From positions 1-64,000 of the forward strand of contig NZ_JALM01000042.1 of the NCBI RefSeq assembly GCF_000737195.2: a stretch of 64,000 nt of DNA. The letters run 5' to 3'. This DNA is from Sciscionella sediminilitoris. Lineage in GTDB: Bacteria > Actinomycetota > Actinomycetes > Mycobacteriales > Pseudonocardiaceae. The position numbers were made by a program, and so were the translations under genes. How positions within the stretch are numbered: position 1 is the first letter of the stretch; each line of letters starts with the position of its first letter. Of the stretch, positions 16,998-25,565 are shown in pieces. The notes beneath the pieces are model-generated. The model was not told where the DNA came from. It saw only the letters and a list, made by a program, of their open reading frames with translations, and made no database searches.

Positions 16998-18256
16998 GCC
17001 ACTGCTCCTTGTCCCTCGATGGCTGCTTCCAAGGCACGGCGGTGCTCCGGGTGCGCGATAGCCAGCATGTGCTCCTGCCTGGCCCGCAGCGGTTGACCGC
17101 GCAGATCCGCCACACCGAACTCCGTCACGATCACGGCGGCGTCGGATCGCGCGACACTGACCGGCCCGGAAAGGCGCGTCACGATCCTGCTGTTCGCACC
17201 AGCGGTCGCGGGCAGCACGACGATCGGCACCCCGCCGCGCGAACGCGCGGCGCCGCGCAGGAAGTCCGCCGATCCTCCGACGGCTCCCACATAACGTCCG
17301 CTCACGGATTCGGCGTTGACCTGGCCGGTCAAATCCACCTCGACGGCGGAATTGATCGCCGTGAACCTGTCCTGCCCGGCCAGCACGGCCGGATCGTGGG
17401 TGTATCCGGTCTCTCGCACTACGACGGCGCTGTTGCGCTCGGCGAACCGGAACAACTTCGTCGTGCCCATCAGGACACCGGCGACCGTCTTGCCGGAATC
17501 GATGTTCTTACGCTCGTTGGTGACCACCCCTGCCTCCATGAGCTCGGCGGCGGTGTCGTTGAGCAGACCGGAATGGATTCCGAGCGCCCGCCGGTCGGTC
17601 AGTTCGGCCAGTACCGCCTCGGGGAGGGCACCTATACCGAACTGCAGCGTCGCCCCGTCTCCGATCAGATCGGCGGCGTGCGCGGCGATGCTCCGCATGG
17701 TCTCGTTGCCCCGGCGCGTAGGCAGCTGTGCGGGTGCACGGGACGTGTGCACCACCACGTCGAGCTCACCGGTGTCCAAGGTCCGTGCTCCGCAGATCCA
17801 CGGCAACCGATCGTTCACCTCCGCGATCACGACGCGAGCCGTGCCGATCGCCGCCGAGACGTAGTCATCGGCGAGACCGAGCGAATAACGACCGGATTCA
17901 TCGGCAGGCGGCAGCTGCAGCATCACCACATCGGCGTGTAGCGATCCCGTACTCAGCAGCTGGGGCAGCGTCGAGTAATGCACCGGGAGCACGTCCAGGA
18001 CGCCCGCCTCGGCCAGTTCCCGGTTGGCCCCACTTGCGCAGTACGAGACGAACCGAATGTGGTCGGCGTGTTCAGCCAGCATGGTCCGGGTGGCCGGGAT
18101 ACCCACGAAACAGCGCACCGAGCCGATCTCCGCTCGCTGACGGACAAGCAGCTCGGTAAGGCTGCATGGTTCGGCGCACGCCTGCCCCCATACAATGGTG
18201 TCACCGTCGTGCACGTAGTGGGCCAGATCGAGTTGCTCGAGGGGCACTTCGTTCAT
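16994..18256 (-). CDS. Acetyl-CoA hydrolase/4-hydroxybutyrate CoA-transferase family protein
   Basis: 420 residues of the Cat1/AbfT CoA-transferase fold. GDGATLQFGIGALPEAV marks the second domain, followed by HSGLLNDTAAEL, GGSADFLRGAARSRGG and VTEFGVADLRGQPL, all typical of this family. It should move CoA between acetyl-CoA and another acid, or recover CoA at the end of the pathway. ATG start. It overlaps the thiolase gene by four bases and the 77-aa gene by four bases. Confidence 0.87.
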   Translation of the reverse strand: MNEVPLEQLDLAHYVHDGDTIVWGQACAEPCSLTELLVRQRAEIGSVRCFVGIPATRTMLAEHADHIRFVSYCASGANRELAEAGVLDVLPVHYSTLPQLLSTGSLHADVVMLQLPPADESGRYSLGLADDYVSAAIGTARVVIAEVNDRLPWICGARTLDTGELDVVVHTSRAPAQLPTRRGNETMRSIAAHAADLIGDGATLQFGIGALPEAVLAELTDRRALGIHSGLLNDTAAELMEAGVVTNERKNIDSGKTVAGVLMGTTKLFRFAERNSAVVVRETGYTHDPAVLAGQDRFTAINSAVEVDLTGQVNAESVSGRYVGAVGGSADFLRGAARSRGGVPIVVLPATAGANSRIVTRLSGPVSVARSDAAVIVTEFGVADLRGQPLRARQEHMLAIAHPEHRRALEAAIEGQGAVA

Positions 18257-18486
18257 CGGCCGATGTCTTCTCGCCAGCGGTCCGCCGAGGGATCGAGCAA
18301 CTGGCGCAGATGCCCCTCGGGCAGCCAGATGATCGCTTCGAGCTCCAGCGCGTCGACGTGGCGCACCCGGCCGGTGCGACGGTCCTCGAGGCGAAGCCGC
18401 GGACCGTTCCCCTCATCGTCCACGATGACACCGATCTCGGCGAACTCGCTGCCGATCACGACGCCGTGGACGTTCTTGTCGTTCAT
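18253..18486 (-). CDS. Small conserved-looking protein in the Rieske oxygenase operon
   Basis: 77 residues, not recognised. The sequence is strongly beta-like and acidic-basic mixed (GVVIGSEFAEIGVIVDDE, RLRLEDRRTGRVRHVDALELEAIIWLPEG), with no cysteine, signal or membrane segment. ATG start. Its stop overlaps the CoA-transferase ATG, and it follows the Rieske beta-subunit stop by 32 bases. The coupling on one side argues that it is a real gene. A small accessory or binding role is only a guess. Confidence 0.65.
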   Translation of the reverse strand: MNDKNVHGVVIGSEFAEIGVIVDDEGNGPRLRLEDRRTGRVRHVDALELEAIIWLPEGHLRQLLDPSADRWREDIGR

Positions 18487-18518
18487 GGAACAAACTCCTG
18501 GCTGTGCAAGGGAACCAA

Positions 18519-19004
18519 TCAGATCAGGAAAGCCATCGTCGGCAGGGCGCGGTCGCTGTCGACCAATTTGACCTTCTTGTAGGACATGCGGAACTCGCCA
18601 TCGACGATCCGCAGATGATAGGTGACTCTGCCGGCCCAGAACTGTGTTCCGCGCTCTCGCGACTCGGCAACGAAGAAATTCGCGCCGACGACGGTGTCTC
18701 CCTTGTCGACACCCAATACTTCGATGTTGGTGAGCAGGCGACGCAGATTCGACGGCGGTGACTGCGAATATCGCTTACCGGTGCGCAGCTGTTTGAGCCT
18801 CGTCGAAATCCGGTTTCGATTGTCGTAGATCACCGAGACCTGTGTGCGCGGGTCGTTCGCGTCCTCGTCCGCAGGAACCCAATAGAGCGCGTCGTCGGTC
18901 CACAGTGCCTCCCACGCGTCATAGTCGTGCTCGTCGGCATAGCGCGCCTCACGGTACAAGAACAGTTCTATACTACGTAGTTCTTGCTCGGTCGTCCCGT
19001 TCAC
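18519..19004 (-). CDS. Aromatic-ring-hydroxylating dioxygenase, beta subunit
   Basis: 161 residues with the SnoaL-like fold of small Rieske-oxygenase subunits: LFLYREARYADEHDYDAWEALWTDDALYWVP at the start, then SVIYDNRNRISTRLKQL, and RMSYKKVKLVDSDRALPTMAFLI at the end, all characteristic. It is structural and has no metal. The GTG start overlaps the alpha-subunit stop by four bases, which fits equal production of the two subunits. Confidence 0.92.
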   Translation of the reverse strand: MNGTTEQELRSIELFLYREARYADEHDYDAWEALWTDDALYWVPADEDANDPRTQVSVIYDNRNRISTRLKQLRTGKRYSQSPPSNLRRLLTNIEVLGVDKGDTVVGANFFVAESRERGTQFWAGRVTYHLRIVDGEFRMSYKKVKLVDSDRALPTMAFLI

Positions 19005-20281
19005 CGACCTTCCTCCATCAATTGCTTGTAGTTGGACCAGAATCCGCGCATTCCGGTTTCGTCAGTCGCGGTGCCGATCGTGAGTCCTCGCTCGTCGACC
19101 CGTTCGCGCTTCATCCCCCGGCTGAGATCGAGCCATTCTGGCCGGAGCTGCTCCACGCCGTGTTGGTTGCGTTCATACATTTCGGTGTCGTCGGCCAACA
19201 GCATTCCGGCGGGCCCCACCGAACCGATCGACTGGGACACCATCCGCTTGTTCAGCTCCGGCGCACCGCGCAGCTGCACCGCGGTGGCATGCTGGATGCA
19301 TTCGTTCACCGCGATCGGCTGGATCACGAAGACCTGGATCTCCGCAATGAACAGATTGGGGAAGATCATCACGTGCGGAGCGCCTTCGATGAGGATCCGC
19401 TCGGCATCGTCGCCGTACGCCGCGCGCATCGCCGCGACATACTCCGGGACGCGCGATTCCGTAGTCCCGAACCAGCGCATGGGCTCCGCGAAATTCCGGA
19501 ATTCCGGGCGCAGGTCGTTCTCGCTGTGTCCGTGACCGAGATTGCGGGTGACCGCTGTCGACTTGTCGCTGTAGAGGGCCCCGATGGGGCTCCCCGTGAC
19601 GCTGAAAATCGAACCGTGCACGAACTGGGGATGATATCCATCGGTCTCGTTCTCGGCGAGCAACTTCCAGTTGGCACGGGTCCGGTGCTTGAGCCAGCCC
19701 GCGTTGAGTTCGATCTCTCCTTCCGGGGACAGCGCCGCGAGACGATCGATCTCACCGGCCGCGGGACCGAGATGTTCGGCGAGACTGGGGCCGTCGTGCG
19801 CGAAGCTTCCGAATACGAAACCACGGTAGGACTCGACACGCGGGACACTGCCCATGGCGAGGTCGAGCTTGCCTTTGCCGCCGTAACCCTGGTTATACGG
19901 GTAACCCAGCAGCTGGCCGTTGTTCCGGTAGGTCCAGCCGTGATACGGACAGCGAAACGAGTTCGAATTCCCGCGCGCATCCTCGCAGACAAGGTTGCCC
20001 CGGTGCGCACAACGGTTCAGCAGCAAGTGGACCTGTCCGTCCTTGTCCCTGGTCATCACCAGGTCCTGCGGGCCGATGCTCTTGCGTACATAATCGCCGG
20101 GCTCGGGAACTTCGCTGGTGTGCCCGACATAGACCCATCCCTGGTACCAGATGCGCTCCAGCTCCTCGGCAAAAATCGCCGGGTCCGTATAGAGCGAACC
20201 GTGCACACGGTCCGGTTGAATGAGCTTCGAGTAGTCGATTCCGGCCGTCGTGCGACCGGCCCGAGAGGTCGTGGCGCTCAC
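19001..20281 (-). CDS. Aromatic-ring-hydroxylating dioxygenase, alpha subunit (Rieske)
   Basis: 426 residues. The Rieske [2Fe-2S] ligands are C91, H93, C111 and H114 (CAHRGNLVC and CPYHGW). The mononuclear iron site has ENETDGYHPQFVH, with D214 as the inter-subunit bridge and H217 and H222 as ligands. With the beta subunit it forms a terminal oxygenase that would add O2 to an aromatic or unsaturated ring. The GTG start overlaps the CoA-ligase stop by four bases. No Rieske-type ferredoxin or dedicated reductase is in this operon. The substrate is unknown; CoA-ligase coupling suggests an aryl or alicyclic acid. Confidence 0.93.
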   Translation of the reverse strand: MSATTSRAGRTTAGIDYSKLIQPDRVHGSLYTDPAIFAEELERIWYQGWVYVGHTSEVPEPGDYVRKSIGPQDLVMTRDKDGQVHLLLNRCAHRGNLVCEDARGNSNSFRCPYHGWTYRNNGQLLGYPYNQGYGGKGKLDLAMGSVPRVESYRGFVFGSFAHDGPSLAEHLGPAAGEIDRLAALSPEGEIELNAGWLKHRTRANWKLLAENETDGYHPQFVHGSIFSVTGSPIGALYSDKSTAVTRNLGHGHSENDLRPEFRNFAEPMRWFGTTESRVPEYVAAMRAAYGDDAERILIEGAPHVMIFPNLFIAEIQVFVIQPIAVNECIQHATAVQLRGAPELNKRMVSQSIGSVGPAGMLLADDTEMYERNQHGVEQLRPEWLDLSRGMKRERVDERGLTIGTATDETGMRGFWSNYKQLMEEGR

Positions 20282-22002
20282 GCGTCCACCTTCTTCCCAC
20301 GATCATCGTTTTCTTCGGCGAGTCGGTGTCTGGCCCACTGCGTCAGCCGGAACTTCTGCACCTTGCCTGTCGGAGTCGTGGGCAGTTCCGAGGCATCCAG
20401 CACGAGCACATGCTTGGGCACCTTGAACCTGGCCAGTTTCCGCTTGCAGATGGTGAGGATCTCGTTGGTATCGATCCGTTCGCCTGGTGCGGGGACAATA
20501 CACACGCAGCCCGCGTCACCCCACCGTGAATCCGGGACCCCGACGGCGAACACCTGGCTGATCGCCGGATGAACCGCAAGGACATCCTCGATCTCTTTCG
20601 GCATGATCAGTTCTCCGCCGCTTTTGTACAGTTCCTTACTGCGGCCGGTTATCTCGATGTAGCCGTCATCGCGGATCCTGCCGAGATCACCGGAAAGGAC
20701 CCAGCCGTCCCGTAGCGCCTCGCCGGTTTCCACCGGCTTACGCCAGAAACCGAGCATGTTCGTCGGCCCCTGTGAGGCGAGTTCCCCTTCACTGCCACTC
20801 GGAAGATCGTCACCGGTCACCGGATCCACGGTTTTGTACACGGTGATCGCGTCTTCGCCCGCCACGCCAGCGGATCCGGCGAGTTTGGGACGACCGGCCG
20901 TCTCCGAGGTCAGCGCGAGCTCGTCTTCGGGCAGGGTCAGCGTCATCGCACCACCACACTCGGTCATTCCGTACCCCGTCACGATCTCGTCCACACCGAA
21001 TGCCTCGCGAACCTGGCTCCACAGCCAAACCGGAGCAGGTGCCGCACCGGAGAGAATGGCCGAAAGCGAGGAAAGGTCGTACTCGTTCCGGCGCGGGTGT
21101 TCGAGCAGCGCCACCGTCATCGTCGGTACGCACAGGATGTCTGTGACCTTGTGCCGCTGGATCCCCTCGAAGTAGCGCACCGCGTCGAAGGACGGCTGCA
21201 GCACGACAGCCCCGCCGACCACGGTTGCCGCGAGCAGTCCCTCGATATAACCGAACATGTGATAGCAGGGAAGAGAGAAAAGGATCTTGCGGCCGTCCTC
21301 GAAGGCCCTGGTCAAGGCCGAGGCATACGCTGTACGCAAGACGGCGTCATGACTGACGAGCACACCCTTCGGCGAGCCGGTGGTACCGGAGGTGTAGAGC
21401 ATGTCGCCCACGTCATCCGGTTTCACCGTGTTCTCCGCCAGACCGGGGGCGCCGTCACCGAGTTCACCCAGCCCCTCGATGGTGCGAACGCCTTCGCGCG
21501 CACCGCCACCGGTGTCGAACGTGACGACATGACGCAACGCCGGAAGCGAATCACACGAACCGGTCTCCCAGCCTGGCGCGATCTCGTCCAACATCGCGAG
21601 ATAATCGAGCTCGCCGAACCGGGTCATCGTGATCAGCACCGAGCATTCCGACTGCGCCAGCACATACGACAGTTCGTCCTGGCGATAAAGGTAGTTGAAT
21701 GGAATCGCCACCGCACCGGCGGCAGCGATGGCGAACTTCAACGGCACGAACTCCAGATAATTCGCCGAGAGCAGGCCGACGCGCGAACCGGGACGCACCC
21801 CGAGCGCCGCGAGACCGTCGGCGAGCCTGCGCATCCAACATCGCGTCTCACCATAGGTGAGTGAGCGCTCGTCGGTGATGACGAAGGGGCGATCATGGAA
21901 TATCGTGGCGCAGCGCTCCAACCAGGAGTCGAGCGTGCGCGGCTCCCATACCTCGAACTCTCGCCGGATTCGAGAACGGCGCTGTTCCACATCCGAACTC
22001 AC
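20278..22002 (-). CDS. AMP-forming acyl-CoA ligase, first gene of the Rieske operon
   Basis: 574 residues. ANL motifs are YTSGTTGSPKGVLVSHD (about residue 210), TGYGMTECGG (about 345), GWVLSGDLGRIRDDG (about 435) and PTGKVQKFRL at the C-terminus. It activates a carboxylic acid to its CoA thioester. GTG start with GGAGG five bases upstream. A perfect palindrome at 22017-22035 lies 15 bases upstream of the start, so the operon down to 13172 is likely under direct repressor control. Every junction but one in that operon is overlapped or tight. Confidence 0.88.
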   Translation of the reverse strand: MSSDVEQRRSRIRREFEVWEPRTLDSWLERCATIFHDRPFVITDERSLTYGETRCWMRRLADGLAALGVRPGSRVGLLSANYLEFVPLKFAIAAAGAVAIPFNYLYRQDELSYVLAQSECSVLITMTRFGELDYLAMLDEIAPGWETGSCDSLPALRHVVTFDTGGGAREGVRTIEGLGELGDGAPGLAENTVKPDDVGDMLYTSGTTGSPKGVLVSHDAVLRTAYASALTRAFEDGRKILFSLPCYHMFGYIEGLLAATVVGGAVVLQPSFDAVRYFEGIQRHKVTDILCVPTMTVALLEHPRRNEYDLSSLSAILSGAAPAPVWLWSQVREAFGVDEIVTGYGMTECGGAMTLTLPEDELALTSETAGRPKLAGSAGVAGEDAITVYKTVDPVTGDDLPSGSEGELASQGPTNMLGFWRKPVETGEALRDGWVLSGDLGRIRDDGYIEITGRSKELYKSGGELIMPKEIEDVLAVHPAISQVFAVGVPDSRWGDAGCVCIVPAPGERIDTNEILTICKRKLARFKVPKHVLVLDASELPTTPTGKVQKFRLTQWARHRLAEENDDRGKKVDA

Positions 22003-22016
22003 GACAACCTCCGTTA

Positions 22017-22035
22017 TTAATCGTAATTAGATTAA
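22017..22035 (-). promoter_or_regulatory. Palindromic operator of the Rieske oxygenase operon
   Basis: TTAATC, GTAATTA, GATTAA is a perfect inverted repeat with 6-bp arms and a 7-base spacer, right next to the ribosome site of the first gene. A related sequence is found before the other CoA-ligase gene (4471-4489). It looks like a TetR operator overlapping the promoter. Confidence 0.6.
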
Positions 22036-22377
22036 GTACTGTGGCCCGACTTCGCAAGCCCGCGATGGAGACAGCTCGCTCCCCGCCCCCAACCCAGGGC
22101 TCGACAGGGAGACGCGTGCCGATCCGCCGTGGCACGGTCGCGGCTCCACCGGCTCGGGACCGACCGGACTGTCCTTCCGATTCGATACATGCCGAACGTC
22201 ATACGCGGCGACGCCCGCGGCTCCGTGAACAGGCAACGAGCCGGGGCTTGGTGCCTCTCCCATGGACCCACACGCATCCGTCGGTTCGGCTGCTGCCCTT
22301 TGACCGGCGAGATCGCCCTCAACCGCGCCCCGGAGAGCGCGGAATTGCCCCGTCTGCGGTGAACCGCACCGTCGCGT
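22036..22377. other. Intergenic, no gene seen
   Basis: About 340 GC-rich bases between the last crotonase gene and the promoter of the Rieske operon. Frames on both strands lack ribosome sites and family features. The Rieske operon promoter must lie at the right-hand edge. Confidence 0.45.
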
Positions 22378-23154
22378 TCAACGTCCCCGGAAAACGGGTT
22401 TACGGTGTTCGTGAAAGGCGGCCACGCCTTCCTCGAAATCCTCGGTGTCGAACAGCTCCGCCTGTGTTCGCACCTCATCCTCGAGGACCGCCAGCGGATC
22501 CCTTGGCCAGGCCGCGAGCATCCGCTTGATCTCGGCCAGTGCCAACGGAGGGCCTTCCGCGACGCTTCCCGCTTCCTCGACAGCCCGTTCGAGTGCATGC
22601 CCCGGCTCGACAAGCTCGTCGAGCATTCCAAGGTGATAGGCCTGTTCTCCGGGGAGACGACGGGGAAAAAGCATCAGCTGACGTGCTTGGGCAGCACCCA
22701 CCCGAGCCGGTAAGGAGGCGAAGATGCCCATATCACCGGCGAGCCCCACGCCGGTGAAGGTCGTGCTGAACACGCTGTCGTTCGAGGCGACAATCCGATC
22801 ACAAGCGAGGGCGAGCGCCGTCCCCGCACCGAAGGCGAACCCTTCGACCGCGGCGATCACCGGCTTCCCACCAGTCCAGACGGCCCGCACGACCCGTTGC
22901 GCGGCCTCGGCCCTCGGTACCGTCTGCTCCGATGGTTGCCTGCGCATCGTCGAGATGTCACCACCGGCGCAGAAGGTTCCGCCGTGACCGGTCAGCACTA
23001 TGGCGCGGATCTGAGGATCGGCCATCGCGGCTTCCAGCCGCTGCGCCAGGACGACCCGCAGCTCGAGATCGATGGCGTTGCGTTTGGCAGGCCTGTTCAG
23101 CGCGACGACACGGACAGCCCCGTGATCCTCGCAGAGTACGCAGGAGCCCATCAT
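22378..23154 (-). CDS. Enoyl-CoA hydratase/isomerase family protein (1)
   Basis: About 258 residues of the crotonase fold: ALNRPAKRNAID, FCAGGDIS (oxyanion loop) and VEGFAFGAGTALALACDRI. By eye neither hydratase glutamate is kept: the first region reads GVGLAGDMGI with Asp, and the second reads AAQARQLML. An isomerase or other crotonase reaction is therefore more likely than simple hydration. Three start codons follow one another (GTG ATG ATG); 23154 is chosen, overlapping the upstream stop by one base. Last gene of the six-gene run that starts with MaoC. Confidence 0.8.
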   Translation of the reverse strand: MMGSCVLCEDHGAVRVVALNRPAKRNAIDLELRVVLAQRLEAAMADPQIRAIVLTGHGGTFCAGGDISTMRRQPSEQTVPRAEAAQRVVRAVWTGGKPVIAAVEGFAFGAGTALALACDRIVASNDSVFSTTFTGVGLAGDMGIFASLPARVGAAQARQLMLFPRRLPGEQAYHLGMLDELVEPGHALERAVEEAGSVAEGPPLALAEIKRMLAAWPRDPLAVLEDEVRTQAELFDTEDFEEGVAAFHEHRKPVFRGR

Positions 23155-23963
23155 CACGCTCCGGTGAACTCAGGCGGACGGCGCTCGAGCACTGCCGCCA
23201 GGCCTTCTCGGGAGTCGGCCGTACCGGACAACGTCGAGACGACTCTGGCCTCCTCCGGAAGTTGTTCTTCAAGCGAAGCCCCGATCCCGCGCCACAGCAG
23301 CCGTTTCGTTTCCGCGATCGCCCGGGGCGCCCCTACCGCGATCTGACCGGCGAGGGCGCGGGTCTCGGCCGCCAGCTCCCCATCAGGGACGACCGCGGTC
23401 AGCAGGCCGATCTCCTTGGCCTGCGCGGCAGTCAGGGTCGGATTGGTCAACAGGATCTCGGTCGCCTTGCGGAATCCGACCAGCCGCGACAGCGTGACCG
23501 AAGCACCCGCGTCCGGCGCCATGCCTACCCGGACCGCACCGGACATGAGCTTCGCCGATTCGGCGGCGATGACCAGATCGGCGGCGCAGACCAACCCGAA
23601 TCCGCCGCCCCCCGCAGCGAAGCCGTGCACCGAGGCGATGACCGGCGGGCGCAGTTGGGTCAACGCGGATACGGTGATCTGAAGCCAGGCGGTCGCCTCC
23701 CGCAGATAGTCCGGCAACTGCTCACCCTTGTCAGCGAACGTCCGGACATCACCGCCCGCGCAGAAGTGCGCCCCTTCACCGGAGAGAACCAGCACCCGCG
23801 CCCTCGGCTCCCCGTGCACCCGCAGGATGGCGCTGTGCATCGACCGCAGGAACTCTACGTTCATGCCGTTGGCGGCATCGGGACGGTTCAATCGAAGCCA
23901 GGCGATCCCCTGGTCATCGAGATTCAACAGCACTGGGCCGGACCCGATCAGTTGCTCGGCCAT
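23154..23963 (-). CDS. Enoyl-CoA hydratase/isomerase family protein (2)
   Basis: 269 residues, crotonase fold: LNRPDAANGMN, FCAGGDVRTF, VHGFAAGGGGFGLVCAADL. The MAPDAGASVTLSRLVGFRKATEIL segment keeps the second glutamate but lacks the first and has an Asp in PDAG, the arrangement common in isomerase-type members. ATG at 23963 with AGGGAG six bases upstream; the frame before it overlaps the next gene. Coupled to its neighbours by one-base and two-base spacings. Confidence 0.83.
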   Translation of the reverse strand: MAEQLIGSGPVLLNLDDQGIAWLRLNRPDAANGMNVEFLRSMHSAILRVHGEPRARVLVLSGEGAHFCAGGDVRTFADKGEQLPDYLREATAWLQITVSALTQLRPPVIASVHGFAAGGGGFGLVCAADLVIAAESAKLMSGAVRVGMAPDAGASVTLSRLVGFRKATEILLTNPTLTAAQAKEIGLLTAVVPDGELAAETRALAGQIAVGAPRAIAETKRLLWRGIGASLEEQLPEEARVVSTLSGTADSREGLAAVLERRPPEFTGA

Positions 23964-23964
23964 A

Positions 23965-24747
23965 TCAGGCTCCCTTCCGCTTGAATGCGGCGATACCGGC
24001 GTGCGCCGCCGAACCGCCGACATGCTCCACGACGGCCTCCTGCTCCCCCGCGATACCGTCCGCCAGGGACTGCTCCAGCCCCCGATACACTAGTTTTTTG
24101 ATCGTGGCGAGTGCGCCGCGATCCTTGTCCGCCATTCGCTTCGTGAACGCTTCGAGATCCTGTTCGAAACGCTCGGGTGCCAGACTTCGGTAGGCCAGTC
24201 CCCATTCGGCCGCCTGTGCTCCGGTAAGCCGCTCCCCCGAAAGCAGCAGCCCGAGCGCTCGCTGCCTGCCGAGCAGCCGAGGGAGGCGCTGCGAACTCCC
24301 CCCGCCCGGCACCTGACCGAAGTTGACATGGTTGTCCGCAATCCGCGCGTCGTCGCGAACCACAGCGAGATCACAGGCCTGCATGAGCTCGAACCCACCG
24401 GCCATGGCATAACCCTCGACAGCCGCGATGACCGGAACGGGCAACTCGGCGATCGCCGCACAGGCACGCCCGAAATGTTCGAACAGGGGGCGCAGGCCTT
24501 CCCTACCCTGGTCCCGCAACCGTTCGAGCTCATGGAAGTCGCCTCCGACACAGAAATTGCCCCCGGCACCGCGGATCACGATCACGTTCACCGCCTCGGA
24601 CATCTCCCGCAGCGCCCGTTCGAGTTGAGACCCGAGTTCCACCGTGACGGCGTTCATGGCCTCGGGCCGGTCGAGTAGGATGTGTCCGACCGCGTCCTCG
24701 ATCCTGCCCGCGACGACCACGTTGCCTTGTTCCTTCACGGGCCTCAC
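23965..24747 (-). CDS. Enoyl-CoA hydratase/isomerase family protein (3)
   Basis: 260 residues. Crotonase motifs are LDRPEAMNAVT, FCVGGDFHEL and VEGYAMAGGFELMQACDL. The active-site region reads ADNHVNFGQVPGGGSSQRL, with His where hydratases have the first Glu, and the second Glu is replaced (GRQRALGLLL). This NHVNFGQVPGGG subtype occurs in crotonases that do not act as simple hydratases. A GTG at 24747 overlaps the preceding stop by four bases. Confidence 0.82.
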   Translation of the reverse strand: MRPVKEQGNVVVAGRIEDAVGHILLDRPEAMNAVTVELGSQLERALREMSEAVNVIVIRGAGGNFCVGGDFHELERLRDQGREGLRPLFEHFGRACAAIAELPVPVIAAVEGYAMAGGFELMQACDLAVVRDDARIADNHVNFGQVPGGGSSQRLPRLLGRQRALGLLLSGERLTGAQAAEWGLAYRSLAPERFEQDLEAFTKRMADKDRGALATIKKLVYRGLEQSLADGIAGEQEAVVEHVGGSAAHAGIAAFKRKGA

Positions 24748-25565
24748 CTATTCCGGTAGTCGGGCGTTCGCCGTTGGGTCCGGGCGGCCATCGACTCGGC
24801 CATATCCTCGCTTCTGGAAGCGAGCAGCTGATTGCGGTTCTCGTTGTCGATCGCCGCACGCAGCGAGGATGCATCCTGCCCGGTCCGGAGCGCTTGTTTG
24901 GTGAGCCGGACACCGAAGGGGCTGTTGGCTCCGATCTCGCCGGCAAGCTCCAGCGCCGCTGTGTGCAGTAGTTCCGGTTCGCAGATGCTGTTGACCAAGC
25001 CCAGCCGCGCGGCCTGTTCTCCACCGAGCTCTCTGCCGGTCAGCATCAGCTCGGCTGCCACGCCGCTTCCTACCACCCTTGGCAGTGTCCACGACAGTCC
25101 CAGATCGGCACCCGAGAGTCCGATCCGCACGAATGCCGCCGCGAACCTCGACCGCTGCGTCGCGACACGCAGGTCCGCCGCCAACGCCAGCGACATGCCC
25201 GCTCCCACCGCGGGACCATCGACCGCCGCGATCACCGGTACCGCGAGCTCGGCGAGCCGTGCGGTTGTCAACGCCCAGTTCTGCTGAGCGGAAAGCAACT
25301 CAGGCAACGGTAGTGCCCACGTGCCTTCGATCTCCTCGAGATCGAAGCCCGAGCAGAACGCCGTTCCCGCACCCGCGAGCACGACCACGCGGACGTCCGG
25401 GTCGCCCGAGATCCGGTCGAGCGCACCGCCGAGCCCACTCATCAGCTCGGCGGTCAGCGCATTCGAGCGATGCGGGCGGTTCAGGGTCAGGCGCACGACA
25501 CCCGGATCCGGCTCGTCGAGCGCCAGCACATCATCCCCGCCCGGCTCGCGTTCACCCATCGTCAC
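24744..25565 (-). CDS. Enoyl-CoA hydratase/isomerase family protein (4)
   Basis: 273 residues. Crotonase motifs are LNRPHRSNALT, FCSGFDLEE and VDGPAVGAGMSLALAADL. The segment RIGLSGADLGLSWTLPRVVG with AAELMLTG keeps the second glutamate and has Asp in GADLG. GTG at 25565 overlaps the SDR stop by four bases; an in-frame ATG lies two codons later. It is the first of four consecutive crotonase genes. Confidence 0.83.
   Translation of the reverse strand: MTMGEREPGGDDVLALDEPDPGVVRLTLNRPHRSNALTAELMSGLGGALDRISGDPDVRVVVLAGAGTAFCSGFDLEEIEGTWALPLPELLSAQQNWALTTARLAELAVPVIAAVDGPAVGAGMSLALAADLRVATQRSRFAAAFVRIGLSGADLGLSWTLPRVVGSGVAAELMLTGRELGGEQAARLGLVNSICEPELLHTAALELAGEIGANSPFGVRLTKQALRTGQDASSLRAAIDNENRNQLLASRSEDMAESMAARTQRRTPDYRNR

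Noticed and set aside
18842-20572. A 576-codon plus-strand open frame
   Set aside because: It is opposite the Rieske alpha subunit, whose cluster-binding motifs are clear. It has no ribosome site and no recognised domain.
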